A DNA stretch of 53,429 bases from Limisphaerales bacterium (GCA_009773355.1 WRPG01000034.1:1-53429); one strand, 5' to 3'; positions 21,457 through 29,122 are shown, counted from the first letter of the stretch. Numbers and translations are program-made. Notes: generated by a model from the sequence alone, not told the origin.

Positions 21457-23589
21457 ATGCAAACCCCCGCCCTCCGCTCCGCCCTCACGATCTACGACTT
21501 CCCGCCCGACGTGCAGGAGGTGGTCCGCGAGCTGATGCACTGCCTCGCGGTGCTGGAGGAGAGCGGGCGGCAGGCGGCGCTGCGCCTGTGCGCGGACTAT
21601 CCGCACCTGGCCGGCCTGAGCATCGGGAACCTCTACAAGAAGCTGCGCGCCTGGAACGCCGCCGGGCGCAACCCGGTGGCGCTGGTGGACAAGCGGCGCT
21701 GGGCGGATCTGTGGGTGCGCGAGGAACGCGAGGCCGTGCTGCCGCGCGGGTTCATCACGCTGGCCGCAGGCCGGATGCTGGGCAACCAGCGCAAGGACAA
21801 GCCGGCGTGGAAGCAGCTCATCCTCGAATGGCGGCGCTGGCACGCGACCGGCCAGCGATGCCAGGGATGGGAAGAGTGCGGCTACGACCGCTGCCCGCCG
21901 CCGGGGCCGAACGGTCGTCACCCGCTGGGCTGGAGCTACGAAAACCTCCGGCGGCGCGCGCAGAACAGCCGGCCGGAGAAGGCCATCGCGCGCATCGGCA
22001 CCAGCGCGGCGAAGGGCTGCCTGCCCTGCGTGCCCGGCACGCGCGAGGGCGCGCGCTTCCTGGAGTGGGTGATGTTCGACGACGTGAAGCTGGACCGGCG
22101 CGTCATCGTGCCGCCGCACGGCCCGGTGGACATGGCGCAGTTCGGCGCGCTCGACCTCGCCAGCGGCGTGTATCTCAAGTTCGGCCAGCGCCCGGTGCTG
22201 CCGCGCGAGAACGGGTCCAAGGAGTTTCTGAGCCGGCGCGACTTCCTCTTCCTGGTCGCCGCGCTCTTCGAGGAACACGGCTACCCGCTCGACTACCGCT
22301 GCCATCTCATCCTGGAGCGCGGCACGGCGACGCTCTCCGCCGCCGAGGCGCGCGTGCTTTACGACGCGAGCGGCGGGCAGATCGTGGTGGGCTACACGGG
22401 GATGAACGGGGAGACGGTCTGCGCCTGGGAGGAAAAGCCCGCCGGCAACTCGAACGGCAAGGCGCACATCGAGAGCTTCCACAATGCGTTGCACAACGCG
22501 TGCGGGCACCTCAGCGGACAGGCGGGCAAGGACCGCAACCACGCGCCCCAGCTCGAACACGGGCGCGCGCGCGAGGCCGCGCAACTGATGAAGCTCGGCG
22601 CGCTGCTGCCGCCGGACCTGCGCGCGGCGATCCCCTTCGGCTACGCCAGCCCGCAGCAGTGCTACCGCGAGACGCTGGAGATCGTGGACGCGCTGAACCG
22701 GCGCGAGGGCCACGAGTGCGAGGGCTTCGAGCAGCTCCCGGTCTGGCGCATGAAGGGCAGCCGGGAACTCTGGCGGCCCCTGGCCGAGCTGGCCGGGCTG
22801 CCGGAGGACGTGCAGGCGCTCGGCCCGGACGCCCTCAAGACGCTGATCGAATGGAGCGCGCGGGTGGAGACGCCGCACGAGCGCATGGTTCGGCTCCGCG
22901 CGGGCGCGAACTTCGCCCGGCTGCCGGAGCAAATCTGGCCCCGCTTCTACGACGACGGCCACGCGCTCGCGCGGGTCACGCCGCGCGGCTGGCTGGAAGT
23001 CGGGCCGAGGAAGAACCCGGTCCTCTTTGGGCCGGACGACCCGGCGCAGTCGTTGCCCGAAGGCACGGAGGTGCTGGCCTACTTCGCCCAGCACGATCCC
23101 GACCGCGCGCACCTCACGGTCAATGGCCGCTACGCCGGCTCCTGGAACCGCCTGCGCGGCGTCAAGCGCGGCGACCAGCCCGCGCTGCGCGAGGCCATCG
23201 CGCGCAAGCAGCGCTTCCTCCAGGCGACGATTGCCAGCGTGCAGGGCAAGAGCGGCGAGGCGCTCGTGCGGGAGGCGTGGCGGGCCGAGCAGCTCGCCGT
23301 GCTCGCGCAGGCCGCCGTGCCCGTGCTGGCGCGGGCGGCAGACCAGCGCCTGCAAGAGATCAGCACGCCCGGTGCAGAGGGCTTGCAGGTGATGACCAGC
23401 GGTCGGACTGCCACCCGCGCGGCCCTGACCGAGAATGACCGGGCGATTCGCGGCGCGGGGGCGACCGAGGACGACCTGGCGGCAGCCACCAGCAGCGAGC
23501 TGGCGCCGGCGGCCGAGCCGGTGAGCGAGGAGGAATTGAGCGGCATGTTTGCCGCGCCCAGGACCGAGAATTTGGAGCCGGAGTTCTAA
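21457..23589 (+). CDS. Mu A-like DDE transposase (rve fold)
   Basis: 710 residues, ATG at 21457. The N-terminal region has HTH-type segments; the core shows the rve pattern: EWVMFDDV (D208/D209), FGALDLASGVYLKFG, LILERGTATLS and NGKAHIESFHNALHN (E339). The position equivalent to the second catalytic Asp is Glu287. A C-terminal beta-barrel-like region and an acidic tail follow, the latter probably contacting the ATPase. It carries out strand transfer for integration and replicative transposition. The next gene is the MuB-like ATPase, confirming the assignment. Confidence 0.85.
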   Translation: MQTPALRSALTIYDFPPDVQEVVRELMHCLAVLEESGRQAALRLCADYPHLAGLSIGNLYKKLRAWNAAGRNPVALVDKRRWADLWVREEREAVLPRGFITLAAGRMLGNQRKDKPAWKQLILEWRRWHATGQRCQGWEECGYDRCPPPGPNGRHPLGWSYENLRRRAQNSRPEKAIARIGTSAAKGCLPCVPGTREGARFLEWVMFDDVKLDRRVIVPPHGPVDMAQFGALDLASGVYLKFGQRPVLPRENGSKEFLSRRDFLFLVAALFEEHGYPLDYRCHLILERGTATLSAAEARVLYDASGGQIVVGYTGMNGETVCAWEEKPAGNSNGKAHIESFHNALHNACGHLSGQAGKDRNHAPQLEHGRAREAAQLMKLGALLPPDLRAAIPFGYASPQQCYRETLEIVDALNRREGHECEGFEQLPVWRMKGSRELWRPLAELAGLPEDVQALGPDALKTLIEWSARVETPHERMVRLRAGANFARLPEQIWPRFYDDGHALARVTPRGWLEVGPRKNPVLFGPDDPAQSLPEGTEVLAYFAQHDPDRAHLTVNGRYAGSWNRLRGVKRGDQPALREAIARKQRFLQATIASVQGKSGEALVREAWRAEQLAVLAQAAVPVLARAADQRLQEISTPGAEGLQVMTSGRTATRAALTENDRAIRGAGATEDDLAAATSSELAPAAEPVSEEELSGMFAAPRTENLEPEF

Positions 23590-23601
23590 ACCCAGATACC
23601 T

Positions 23602-24663
23602 ATGAATGATGCGAATCCCGAGGCCGTGGACAAGTCCACCGCCGCCACCGCCGCCAGCGCGCACGCGCGAATCAACATCCCCCTGAACCTGGACAACTGG
23701 CGGGCGCTGGACGAGCCGACCCAGCGCGCGCTCCTCTGGTTCCACCAGCACGCGCTGGACGCGCGCCTCACGCTCAAGGACGCCGGCGAGGCGCTGGGCT
23801 ACGACGGTTCCACCATCTTCCGCGTGCTCAAGGGCACCTACGAAGGGAGCTGGCCCAACATCGTCGCGGCCATCGCGGGCTATCAGCGCATCGTCGAAAA
23901 TCGTGGCACCATCCAGGCGCAGCACTTCGCGGAGAACCGGTTCACCCGGCTCATCCATGCCGGCCTCGACTACGCGCTGGCCAACAACTCGATCACGACC
24001 GTCGAGGGCGAGTCGCGCATGGGCAAGAGCATCTCGACGTTGCAGTGGCGCGACCTGAACAACCACGGGCGCAGCGTGTATGTGATCGCCCCGGCCTACG
24101 GGGGCACCAAGGCGCTGCTTCGCGACATCGCCGCGTCGGTCGGCGTGAACAAGAACCTCAACAACGCGCAGATGCACGAGGCCATCCTGCGCGCGTTCAA
24201 CCGCAACCGCATCCTGCTGGTGGACGAGGCGCACCGGCTGTTGCCGTCGGATCGCAAGGCCACCAATCCGGTGAACCTGGAGATTCTGCGCGACCTGCAC
24301 GACCGCACGGGCTGCGGCCTGGGGCTGGTTGCCACGACGCGCTTTGGGGCCGAGCTGCGGAAGTCCGAGTATATGTTCGAGCAGCTCCTCGGGCGGATCG
24401 GGATGCCGGTGCGGCTTTACAAGGAAATCAAGGAGGCTGACATCCTGCCCATCCTGGCGCAATACGTGGCCCGGCCCGGCGAGCGCCTGGTGTCCGTGTG
24501 TGTGGAGATCGCCAACGCGCCCGGCCGGCTGGGCATCCTGGTCGAGACGCTCCGGGTTTCCTCGCGCATCGCCTCGAAGTCGCGGGCGAAGCTAGCGGAG
24601 GAGCACATCTTCAAGGCCATTGCCATCCGCCGGCAAATGCAGGGCGACGGAGGTGCGAAGTGA
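23602..24663 (+). CDS. MuB-like AAA+ transposition ATPase
   Basis: 353 residues, ATG at 23602. The N-terminal helix-turn-helix (LTLKDAGEALGYDGSTIFRVL, about 57-77) is as in MuB. The AAA+ domain has Walker A GESRMGKS (136-143), Walker B ILLVDEAH (204-211) and a sensor-type VATTRFG. It binds DNA non-specifically, captures target DNA and activates the transposase. Only 12 bp separate it from the transposase gene. Confidence 0.9.
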   Translation: MNDANPEAVDKSTAATAASAHARINIPLNLDNWRALDEPTQRALLWFHQHALDARLTLKDAGEALGYDGSTIFRVLKGTYEGSWPNIVAAIAGYQRIVENRGTIQAQHFAENRFTRLIHAGLDYALANNSITTVEGESRMGKSISTLQWRDLNNHGRSVYVIAPAYGGTKALLRDIAASVGVNKNLNNAQMHEAILRAFNRNRILLVDEAHRLLPSDRKATNPVNLEILRDLHDRTGCGLGLVATTRFGAELRKSEYMFEQLLGRIGMPVRLYKEIKEADILPILAQYVARPGERLVSVCVEIANAPGRLGILVETLRVSSRIASKSRAKLAEEHIFKAIAIRRQMQGDGGAK

Positions 24664-25007
24664 AAGCCTGTTACCTCGTTTGCTTTTCTCATATCATCAA
24701 GAACGGCCAGGCCTTCGGCTCGCGAACGGTCACGATGTTGGAGCCGATCACCAACCAGGGCGGCGTGGACCAGTTGCACGAAGCCCTGAGAGAACACCTC
24801 AAGGTTGAGTCAGTGGCCGTGCTTTCCCTGACGCGGCTGGACGAGCCTGTGTCAGACGATGCGGTGGAGCAGATCGTCGCGGAGCACGCCTGCATCAAGA
24901 CCGCGCTTGCCCGCTATGGGCAGGCGTTAAAGGACCGGAAGCACGGCGGAGTGGCTGCCGGCCAATTTGTTGACGAGGCGCAGGCCATTCTCGGAGGTGC
25001 GCGATGA
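24660..25007 (+). CDS. Early phage protein, unknown
   Basis: 115 residues, GTG at 24660 (overlapping the ATPase stop, with GGAGG about 7 nt before). Begins with a beta strand (KACYLVCFSHIIKNGQAFGS), then VDQLHEALREHLKVESVAVL. The fold looks like a small alpha/beta domain. An Ala-rich C-terminal helix follows. No family recognised. Confidence 0.6.
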   Translation: MKACYLVCFSHIIKNGQAFGSRTVTMLEPITNQGGVDQLHEALREHLKVESVAVLSLTRLDEPVSDDAVEQIVAEHACIKTALARYGQALKDRKHGGVAAGQFVDEAQAILGGAR

Positions 25008-25291
25008 ACCCGCTCCAAGAGCAATGGGCCGCGCGCGGCTTCAAGAAGGACTTCCTGGCCGAGTGCGTCCTGGCGGCCGTGGCCGAGGCGCGGGCACGGC
25101 ATCCGCAGCCCTACGTGGACATGCACCACGCGATGGGCGTGCTCGACGAGGAGGTCCACGAGCTGCGCATGGAAACTTACAAGCGCAGCCCGCGTGCCGC
25201 CGCGTTGCAGGAGGAGCTGCTCCAGATCGCCGCCGTGTGCCTGCGCGCCATCGAGGACGTGACGTTCAAACCCAAGTGCTCAAGGAAATGA
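25004..25291 (+). CDS. MazG-like nucleotide pyrophosphohydrolase family protein
   Basis: 95 residues, ATG at 25004 overlapping the preceding stop. The pattern LDEEVHELRMETYK (EExxE type) followed by EELLQIAAVCLRAIED resembles all-alpha MazG-like NTP-PPase proteins common in phages, where acidic residues hold Mg2+. Such enzymes hydrolyse NTPs or blunt ppGpp responses; the substrate here is unknown. Confidence 0.6.
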   Translation: MNPLQEQWAARGFKKDFLAECVLAAVAEARARHPQPYVDMHHAMGVLDEEVHELRMETYKRSPRAAALQEELLQIAAVCLRAIEDVTFKPKCSRK

Positions 25292-25548
25292 AAACCGCTA
25301 CCACCACTAAGCCTGTCAAGCGAATGGGGACAAACGAATCGGACGCCAACCCCGGCTTCACCATGCAGCTCGGCAACCTCACCGCCGGGGAGCTGGCGTG
25401 GCTGGGCCAGCTCACCGAGCTGATGTGCGACCCCGCGCGCGCGGCCGAGTGGGCCGCGTTCAAGGCCGGCGACCGCACGCTGCTCTACACGCACGGCGCG
25501 CTGGAATGTGTCCGGCCCAGCATCCACTACTCCACCGCCCTCAACTGA
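25288..25548 (+). CDS. Small early phage protein, unknown
   Basis: 86 residues, ATG at 25288 overlapping the MazG-like stop. After a basic Thr-rich start, the block LGNLTAGELAWLGQLTELMC and AAEWAAFKAGDRTLLYTHGA is helical. No recognised family. Confidence 0.55.
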   Translation: MKTATTTKPVKRMGTNESDANPGFTMQLGNLTAGELAWLGQLTELMCDPARAAEWAAFKAGDRTLLYTHGALECVRPSIHYSTALN

Positions 25549-25555
25549 ACCCCCC

Positions 25556-26014
25556 ATGAAAGACCTCCTGTTGAACACACTCCTCTGCCTGACCCTGCTC
25601 GCGGGCATCGTGCTGCTGGCGTTGCTGCTCCGGCGCTTCCTCGCGTGGTGGAAAGCCGACGACGATGCCGCCGGCATCAGCCTCGGCTTCAAGCCGCGCG
25701 GTGAGGCCACCCTGCACCCGCCCGCCACCTGGCTGGGCGAGGCCGCGAATGGCGCTCCGGTCGCCGCCACCGAGTCGCCCACGCCCGACCAGGTCGAGCA
25801 CTTTATCCACGTCTGCTGTGTGTGCCACAAGGTGACCAGCCTCGGAGTCGGCACGCTGCGCGGTCAGTTCCGCGAGCCGGGCGAGGTGCGGGCCGGCGAC
25901 GAGCTGCGCGTTTCCCACGGCTACTGCCCCGCGTGCGAAGCCAAGGCGCACGCGGAGATCGAGCGCCTCCTGCCCGCCGCTCAACTCTCAACTCCCCAAC
26001 TCTCAACTCACTGA
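25556..26014 (+). CDS. Membrane-anchored zinc-motif protein
   Basis: 152 residues, ATG at 25556. An N-terminal transmembrane helix (LLNTLLCLTLLAGIVLLALL) is followed by a cytosolic domain with CCVCHKV (about 96-102) and VSHGYCPAC (about 126-134). The C-x2-C then S-H-G-x-C-x2-C layout is like a zinc motif I associate with histidine kinase/response-regulator proteins of PVC and Cyanobacteria. The last residues (AAQLSTPQLSTH) are encoded by a heptad repeat that continues to the next start. Confidence 0.65.
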   Translation: MKDLLLNTLLCLTLLAGIVLLALLLRRFLAWWKADDDAAGISLGFKPRGEATLHPPATWLGEAANGAPVAATESPTPDQVEHFIHVCCVCHKVTSLGVGTLRGQFREPGEVRAGDELRVSHGYCPACEAKAHAEIERLLPAAQLSTPQLSTH

Positions 26015-26016
26015 CC
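25981..26016 (+). repeat. TCAACTC heptad repeat (3' coding end and leader)
   Basis: TCAACTC, TCAACTC, CCCAACTC, TCAACTC, ACTGACC, then the ATG at 26018. The first part is translated as the C-terminus of the upstream gene, the stop TGA is inside, and the rest forms the leader. Confidence 0.85.
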
Positions 26017-26017
26017 C

Positions 26018-26239
26018 ATGCCTGCACGCCCCGGCTATCTCCACACCCCGAATCCGCAAGCCGCCCTCCGCGCCGAGCGCGCCGAGCTGCTCGACCTGCT
26101 CGAAGACATCAGCCTCGCGACCGGCTACGCGGACACCATCAAGGGGGAGGACACACTCGCTCAGATGGTTGGCACTGCCTTCATCCTTGAGACCCTTGGC
26201 CGCTCCCTCCGCTTCCGCGCCGAGCACGGCTTGTTTTGA
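26018..26239 (+). CDS. Small early phage protein, unknown
   Basis: 73 residues, ATG at 26018. Helical: AALRAERAELLDLLEDISLA, then FILETLGRSLRFRAEHGLF. Heptad repeats flank the gene on both sides. No family recognised. Confidence 0.5.
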   Translation: MPARPGYLHTPNPQAALRAERAELLDLLEDISLATGYADTIKGEDTLAQMVGTAFILETLGRSLRFRAEHGLF

Positions 26240-26270
26240 CCCCAGACCCGCAACCCAAGACCCGAAAAAC
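26240..26270 (+). repeat. ACCC-type heptad leader repeat
   Basis: ACCCCAG, ACCCGCA, ACCCAAG, ACCCGAA, AAACCC, then the ATG at 26273. Begins directly at the stop of the upstream gene. The coding strand is A/C-rich and G-poor. Confidence 0.85.
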
Positions 26271-26272
26271 CC

Positions 26273-26473
26273 ATGACCCCCAAAGCATTGACCTCCCGCC
26301 TCAACGCCGAGGCCGACCGCTACAAGCGCCTGGCCGAGACCACCGCGCTCTCCGCGCTCCACAAGAGCGCCAACGGCCGCACCATCAACGACCTCGACGC
26401 CCGCATGATCCGCGACCACGAGATGCGCGCCGAGACCTTCCGCACCTGCGCCAAGCTGGCGGCAGGAAACTAA
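26273..26473 (+). CDS. Small early phage protein, unknown
   Basis: 66 residues, ATG at 26273. All-helical and charged (TSRLNAEADRYKRLAETTAL, DLDARMIRDHEMRAETFRTC). Function unknown. Confidence 0.5.
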   Translation: MTPKALTSRLNAEADRYKRLAETTALSALHKSANGRTINDLDARMIRDHEMRAETFRTCAKLAAGN

Positions 26474-26501
26474 ACCCCAGAACCCAGAACCCTGAACCGA
26501 T
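26474..26501 (+). repeat. CCCAGAA heptad leader repeat
   Basis: CCCAGAA, CCCAGAA, CCCTGAA, CCGAT, then the ATG at 26502; fills the complete gap between two small genes. Confidence 0.85.
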
Positions 26502-26948
26502 ATGACTGAACTCAAACTCAAGCAGCTCGTCACCGAGGCCGTCGCGCTGGACCGCGACATCCGCGAACAGGAGGCCCGCCTCAAGGAACTCAAGACCGCC
26601 CTCATCACCGAGGCCGAGAGCCGACCCGATGAACTCAAGCCCACGGACAACGGCGGGCGCAGCCTGGTCTTCACCGGCACGGATGGCTGCGTCTGCTGCG
26701 TCGCCTTCCCCGCGCCCACCCTCAAGTCGAAGATTGATGGCGAGGGCAAGCCCATCGAGAAGATCAAGGCCGCTGCCGGCCGCGTCTTCGACCGCCTCTT
26801 CCGCGCCGCCGTGACCTACAAGCCGGTGGACAACTTCCGCGAGGAGGCCGCCGCGCTGCTGGGCAAGGACGCCGGCAAGCTCGTGAAGCTCTGCCAGACC
26901 GAGAGCGCCGCCCGCGTGAGCTTCGAGACGAAGGACAGCGAGGCCTGA
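26502..26948 (+). CDS. Early phage protein, unknown
   Basis: 148 residues, ATG at 26502. An N-terminal coiled coil (ALDRDIREQEARLKELKTAL) is followed by a beta-rich core (GRSLVFTGTDGCVCCVAFPA) and a helical C-terminus. The shape (coiled coil then compact domain) recalls phage DNA-end-binding Gam-type proteins, but I see no diagnostic motif, so this is only a suggestion. Confidence 0.6.
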   Translation: MTELKLKQLVTEAVALDRDIREQEARLKELKTALITEAESRPDELKPTDNGGRSLVFTGTDGCVCCVAFPAPTLKSKIDGEGKPIEKIKAAAGRVFDRLFRAAVTYKPVDNFREEAAALLGKDAGKLVKLCQTESAARVSFETKDSEA

Positions 26949-27062
26949 GTTCAACGCCAAGACGCCAAGCCGCGAAGGCGCAAAGAAAAAGTCCATGAGC
27001 ACCATCCGAAAAGCCCTGCCTTCCTTGCGTCTCTGCGCCCTTGCGCCCTTGCGTTAAATCCC
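26949..27062. repeat. Octamer inverted-repeat element
   Basis: Left arm at about 26,950-26,984 (TTCAACGCCAAGACGCCAAG, then CGCGAAGGCGCAAAG) and right arm at about 27,023-27,057 (CCTTGCGTCTCTGCGCCCTT, then GCGCCCTTGCGTTAAA) are complementary in type with an 8 bp internal period. The right arm ends at the ATG of the next gene. Related to the element at 27,519-27,784. Confidence 0.75.
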
Positions 27063-27284
27063 ATGGAACTCCCCGAAATCCTCCTGCGCCTGGCCGCCCA
27101 CCCGGACTCCGCGCGCCCCTCGCTGGACGCGGACCCGGCGCGGGTCGCGGGCTTCCTCGGCCTGCACTTCACGCCGTGCGGAGCGTGTCGGGTGGAGTAT
27201 CACTGGGGCCTGCGCACCTTCGCCAGCCAGGCGGAGCTGGAAGGCTGGCTGAGTGGCCGCATCCCCGCGAGCTGGCAAACCTGA
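27063..27284 (+). CDS. Small early phage protein, unknown
   Basis: 73 residues, ATG at 27063. ILLRLAAHPDSARPSLDADP, then LHFTPCGACRVEYHWGLRTF with one CxxC. Possibly metal-binding; the single pair is too little for a family call. Confidence 0.55.
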   Translation: MELPEILLRLAAHPDSARPSLDADPARVAGFLGLHFTPCGACRVEYHWGLRTFASQAELEGWLSGRIPASWQT

Positions 27285-27292
27285 AACCCACC

Positions 27293-27505
27293 ATGACCCG
27301 CAAAGCGCATTTCCTCTTCTGCGACAACGAGCACGGCACCGGCGATGTGACCTTCCCGGATGTGAAAACCGCATCGGGCGAGGAGGTGCAGGCGCACTTC
27401 ATGGCCGGCCACACTCAGCGCGAGCTGCGCGCCGCCGCGAAGCAGGCGGGCTGGGGCCGACACGCCGGGGCCGACTATTGCCCCGGCTGCATGGAGTCCT
27501 TGTGA
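27293..27505 (+). CDS. Small CxxC phage protein
   Basis: 70 residues, ATG at 27293. Begins MTRKAHFLFCDNEHGTGDVT and ends GADYCPGCMESL, so Cys10 and a C-terminal CPGC could form a zinc knuckle; between them TQRELRAAAKQAGWGRH is a helix. Small zinc proteins of this build are common in phage early regions. Role unknown. Confidence 0.6.
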   Translation: MTRKAHFLFCDNEHGTGDVTFPDVKTASGEEVQAHFMAGHTQRELRAAAKQAGWGRHAGADYCPGCMESL

Positions 27506-27789
27506 TGAACACGCCCACTTCAACGCAAAGACGCAAAGGCGCAGAGGCGCAAGGGGAGATTCTGGCCCGGCTCAACCGGGACGCGCGGGTAGCCACCGCG
27601 TTGAGTGAAGCCACGAGTTGCTCTCATGTCGCTAGTTCGGCCCGAACTAAAGGGTGCTGCACAGAGCGTGGCGGGCGTATCGCCGCAACTGTGCTCCAGT
27701 TTTATTGCTCGCTTTGCAAGACGTGGGGCCAGCATCCAAGCTCACAGTGTCCCCTCCCTTGCGCCCTTGCTCCCTTGCGTTAAAAACCA
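27506..27789. repeat. Octamer inverted-repeat element (about 266 bp)
   Basis: Left arm 27,519-27,558 (TTCAACGCAAAGACGCAAAG, then GCGCAGAGGCGCAAGGGGAG) and right arm 27,751-27,784 (CCCCTCCCTTGCGCCCTTGC, then TCCCTTGCGTTAAA) enclose about 190 bp with further short palindromes. No open frame in it looks like a gene. The right arm ends at the start of the DnaA-like gene. Confidence 0.75.
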
Positions 27790-28434
27790 ATGAGCACCGC
27801 CCTCCGCATCGTCCGCCCGCTGCCCGCCGCCGACCAGCACATGCGCGAGCTGGTGCTGGGCAAGGTGGTCTTCGCCTCCCGTTCGGAGACCCGCCTTCAG
27901 GCGGTCCCGCGCCCGACCACCCTGAAGGGTGGACACCCAACGCCCGCCGCGCGCGCCTTGCCACCGGCCGTCGTGAAGCTCAACCGCCGCGTGGTCGAGC
28001 TGTCGCTGGAGCGCGCGGGCATTGAAAGCGCGCTGGCGGGCCTGCGCTGGCGAATCGCCCAGCTCCAGGCGGGCGCGGACGCGCTCCAGCACCAGCTTGA
28101 CGGCATCACGCTGGGCGACCCCACCGGCCTCGCGGACGAGCAGCGCGCCGTCGTGGACCGCGTGCTGCTGGTCGCGGCGCGGGAGCTGGAGGTGCCCATC
28201 GCCGCCGTGCTGGGCCGGCGTGGGCCGGAGCCGGTCTGCTGGGCGCGGTTCATCGGTCTCACCCTCGCGCGCGAGCGCGCGCGCACCAGCTCGTCCGCGC
28301 TGGGACGCTACCTGAAAATGGACCACGCCACCGTCCTTTGGGCCGAGCGCAAAACCGCCGCCCTGCGCGAGACGTGCCGGGCCTTCCGTGCGCACTACGA
28401 GCGATGCGTGGCGAAGCTGGAGGCCGCGCCATGA
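27790..28434 (+). CDS. DnaA domain IV-like phage protein
   Basis: 214 residues, ATG at 27790. Residues about 60-110 form a coiled coil. Residues 118-195 match the helix-turn-helix of DnaA domain IV: VPIAAVLGRRGPEPVCWARF, then ALGRYLKMDHATVLWAERK, including the DnaA-box signature DHATV (178-182). No AAA+ domain is present. It could bind DnaA boxes of the host or phage, either recruiting or blocking replication initiation. Residues about 31-55 are encoded by two hairpin repeats (see that feature). Confidence 0.75.
   Translation: MSTALRIVRPLPAADQHMRELVLGKVVFASRSETRLQAVPRPTTLKGGHPTPAARALPPAVVKLNRRVVELSLERAGIESALAGLRWRIAQLQAGADALQHQLDGITLGDPTGLADEQRAVVDRVLLVAARELEVPIAAVLGRRGPEPVCWARFIGLTLARERARTSSSALGRYLKMDHATVLWAERKTAALRETCRAFRAHYERCVAKLEAAP
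27887..27934. repeat. Paired hairpin repeats inside the DnaA-like gene
   Basis: CCGCC-TTCA-GGCGG at 27,891-27,904 and CCACCC-TGAA-GGGTGG at 27,917-27,932, 12 bp apart, with complementary loops. They are translated as a Pro/Arg-rich linker, so the insertion kept the frame. Confidence 0.8.
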
Positions 28435-29111
28435 CCAACCGCCAGCGCATCTTCCTGATGGCCGAGCTGTGGCCGGCGGCCTGCGATTACCAGGGCTGGG
28501 CCAGCGAGGACCGCGAGCTGCGCATGGAGGTGTTGAGCGCGGCGGTCCAGCGCCCGCTCGCGAGCGCGAGCGAGATCAGCACCACCGCTGACTTCGACCA
28601 GGTGCGCCAGCACCTGGAGGCGCTCGCGGGCAAGCTCACGCAGCACGACGGCCGGGCCGCCCGCTATCGCGAGAAGTTCCGCCGCCAGCTCCGGTGCCTC
28701 GCGCTCTACGTCGAGGACGCGACCGGCTACGCCAAGGCGGTGATCCGCGACAAGTTCCACCGCGCCGGGTGCGACCCGGAGGGCTTCGCCGGGGCGGACG
28801 CGCGCCGGCTGGCCGAGTGGCTCTCCGCCGCGCCCACGGTGCGCTTCGACCGGCGCGAGCAACGGATGGTGGAAGGCCCGTCGCAACTGGAGCAGCTCGT
28901 GATGACGCTGGACGAGCGGCTGCACAACGCGGCCACCGGCCTGCGGGTGAAGGCCGGCCACACGCTGCACGACATGCTCACGGCAGCGGGCTTGCAGTGC
29001 CCGTGCAAGGATTGTTCACGGCGGTTTGTGAAGCTGCCGGCAGCCGCCGTGGAACCGGAGCCAGAGGGCGAGCTGGTCCCGGCGGGCGCGGAGGAGGAGG
29101 AGCCGTTTTAG
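28431..29111 (+). CDS. Early phage protein with Cys cluster, unknown
   Basis: 226 residues, ATG at 28431 overlapping the DnaA-like stop. Pattern: QRIFLMAELWPAACDYQGWA, ELRMEVLSAAVQRPLASASE, helical middle, then GLQCPCKDCSRRF near residues 188-200 and an acidic tail. It loosely recalls GemA/DUF1018-type replication-modulating proteins of Mu-like phages in position and N-terminal composition, but the match is not secure. Confidence 0.55.
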   Translation: MTNRQRIFLMAELWPAACDYQGWASEDRELRMEVLSAAVQRPLASASEISTTADFDQVRQHLEALAGKLTQHDGRAARYREKFRRQLRCLALYVEDATGYAKAVIRDKFHRAGCDPEGFAGADARRLAEWLSAAPTVRFDRREQRMVEGPSQLEQLVMTLDERLHNAATGLRVKAGHTLHDMLTAAGLQCPCKDCSRRFVKLPAAAVEPEPEGELVPAGAEEEEPF

Positions 29112-29122
29112 AAAGGACACCT

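Noticed and set aside
21346-24462. Open frame of over 1000 codons on the minus strand opposite transposase and ATPase
   Set aside because: It mirrors the GC-rich third positions of two well-supported genes, is full of Arg/Ala/Gly/Leu without domain motifs, and has no start signal.
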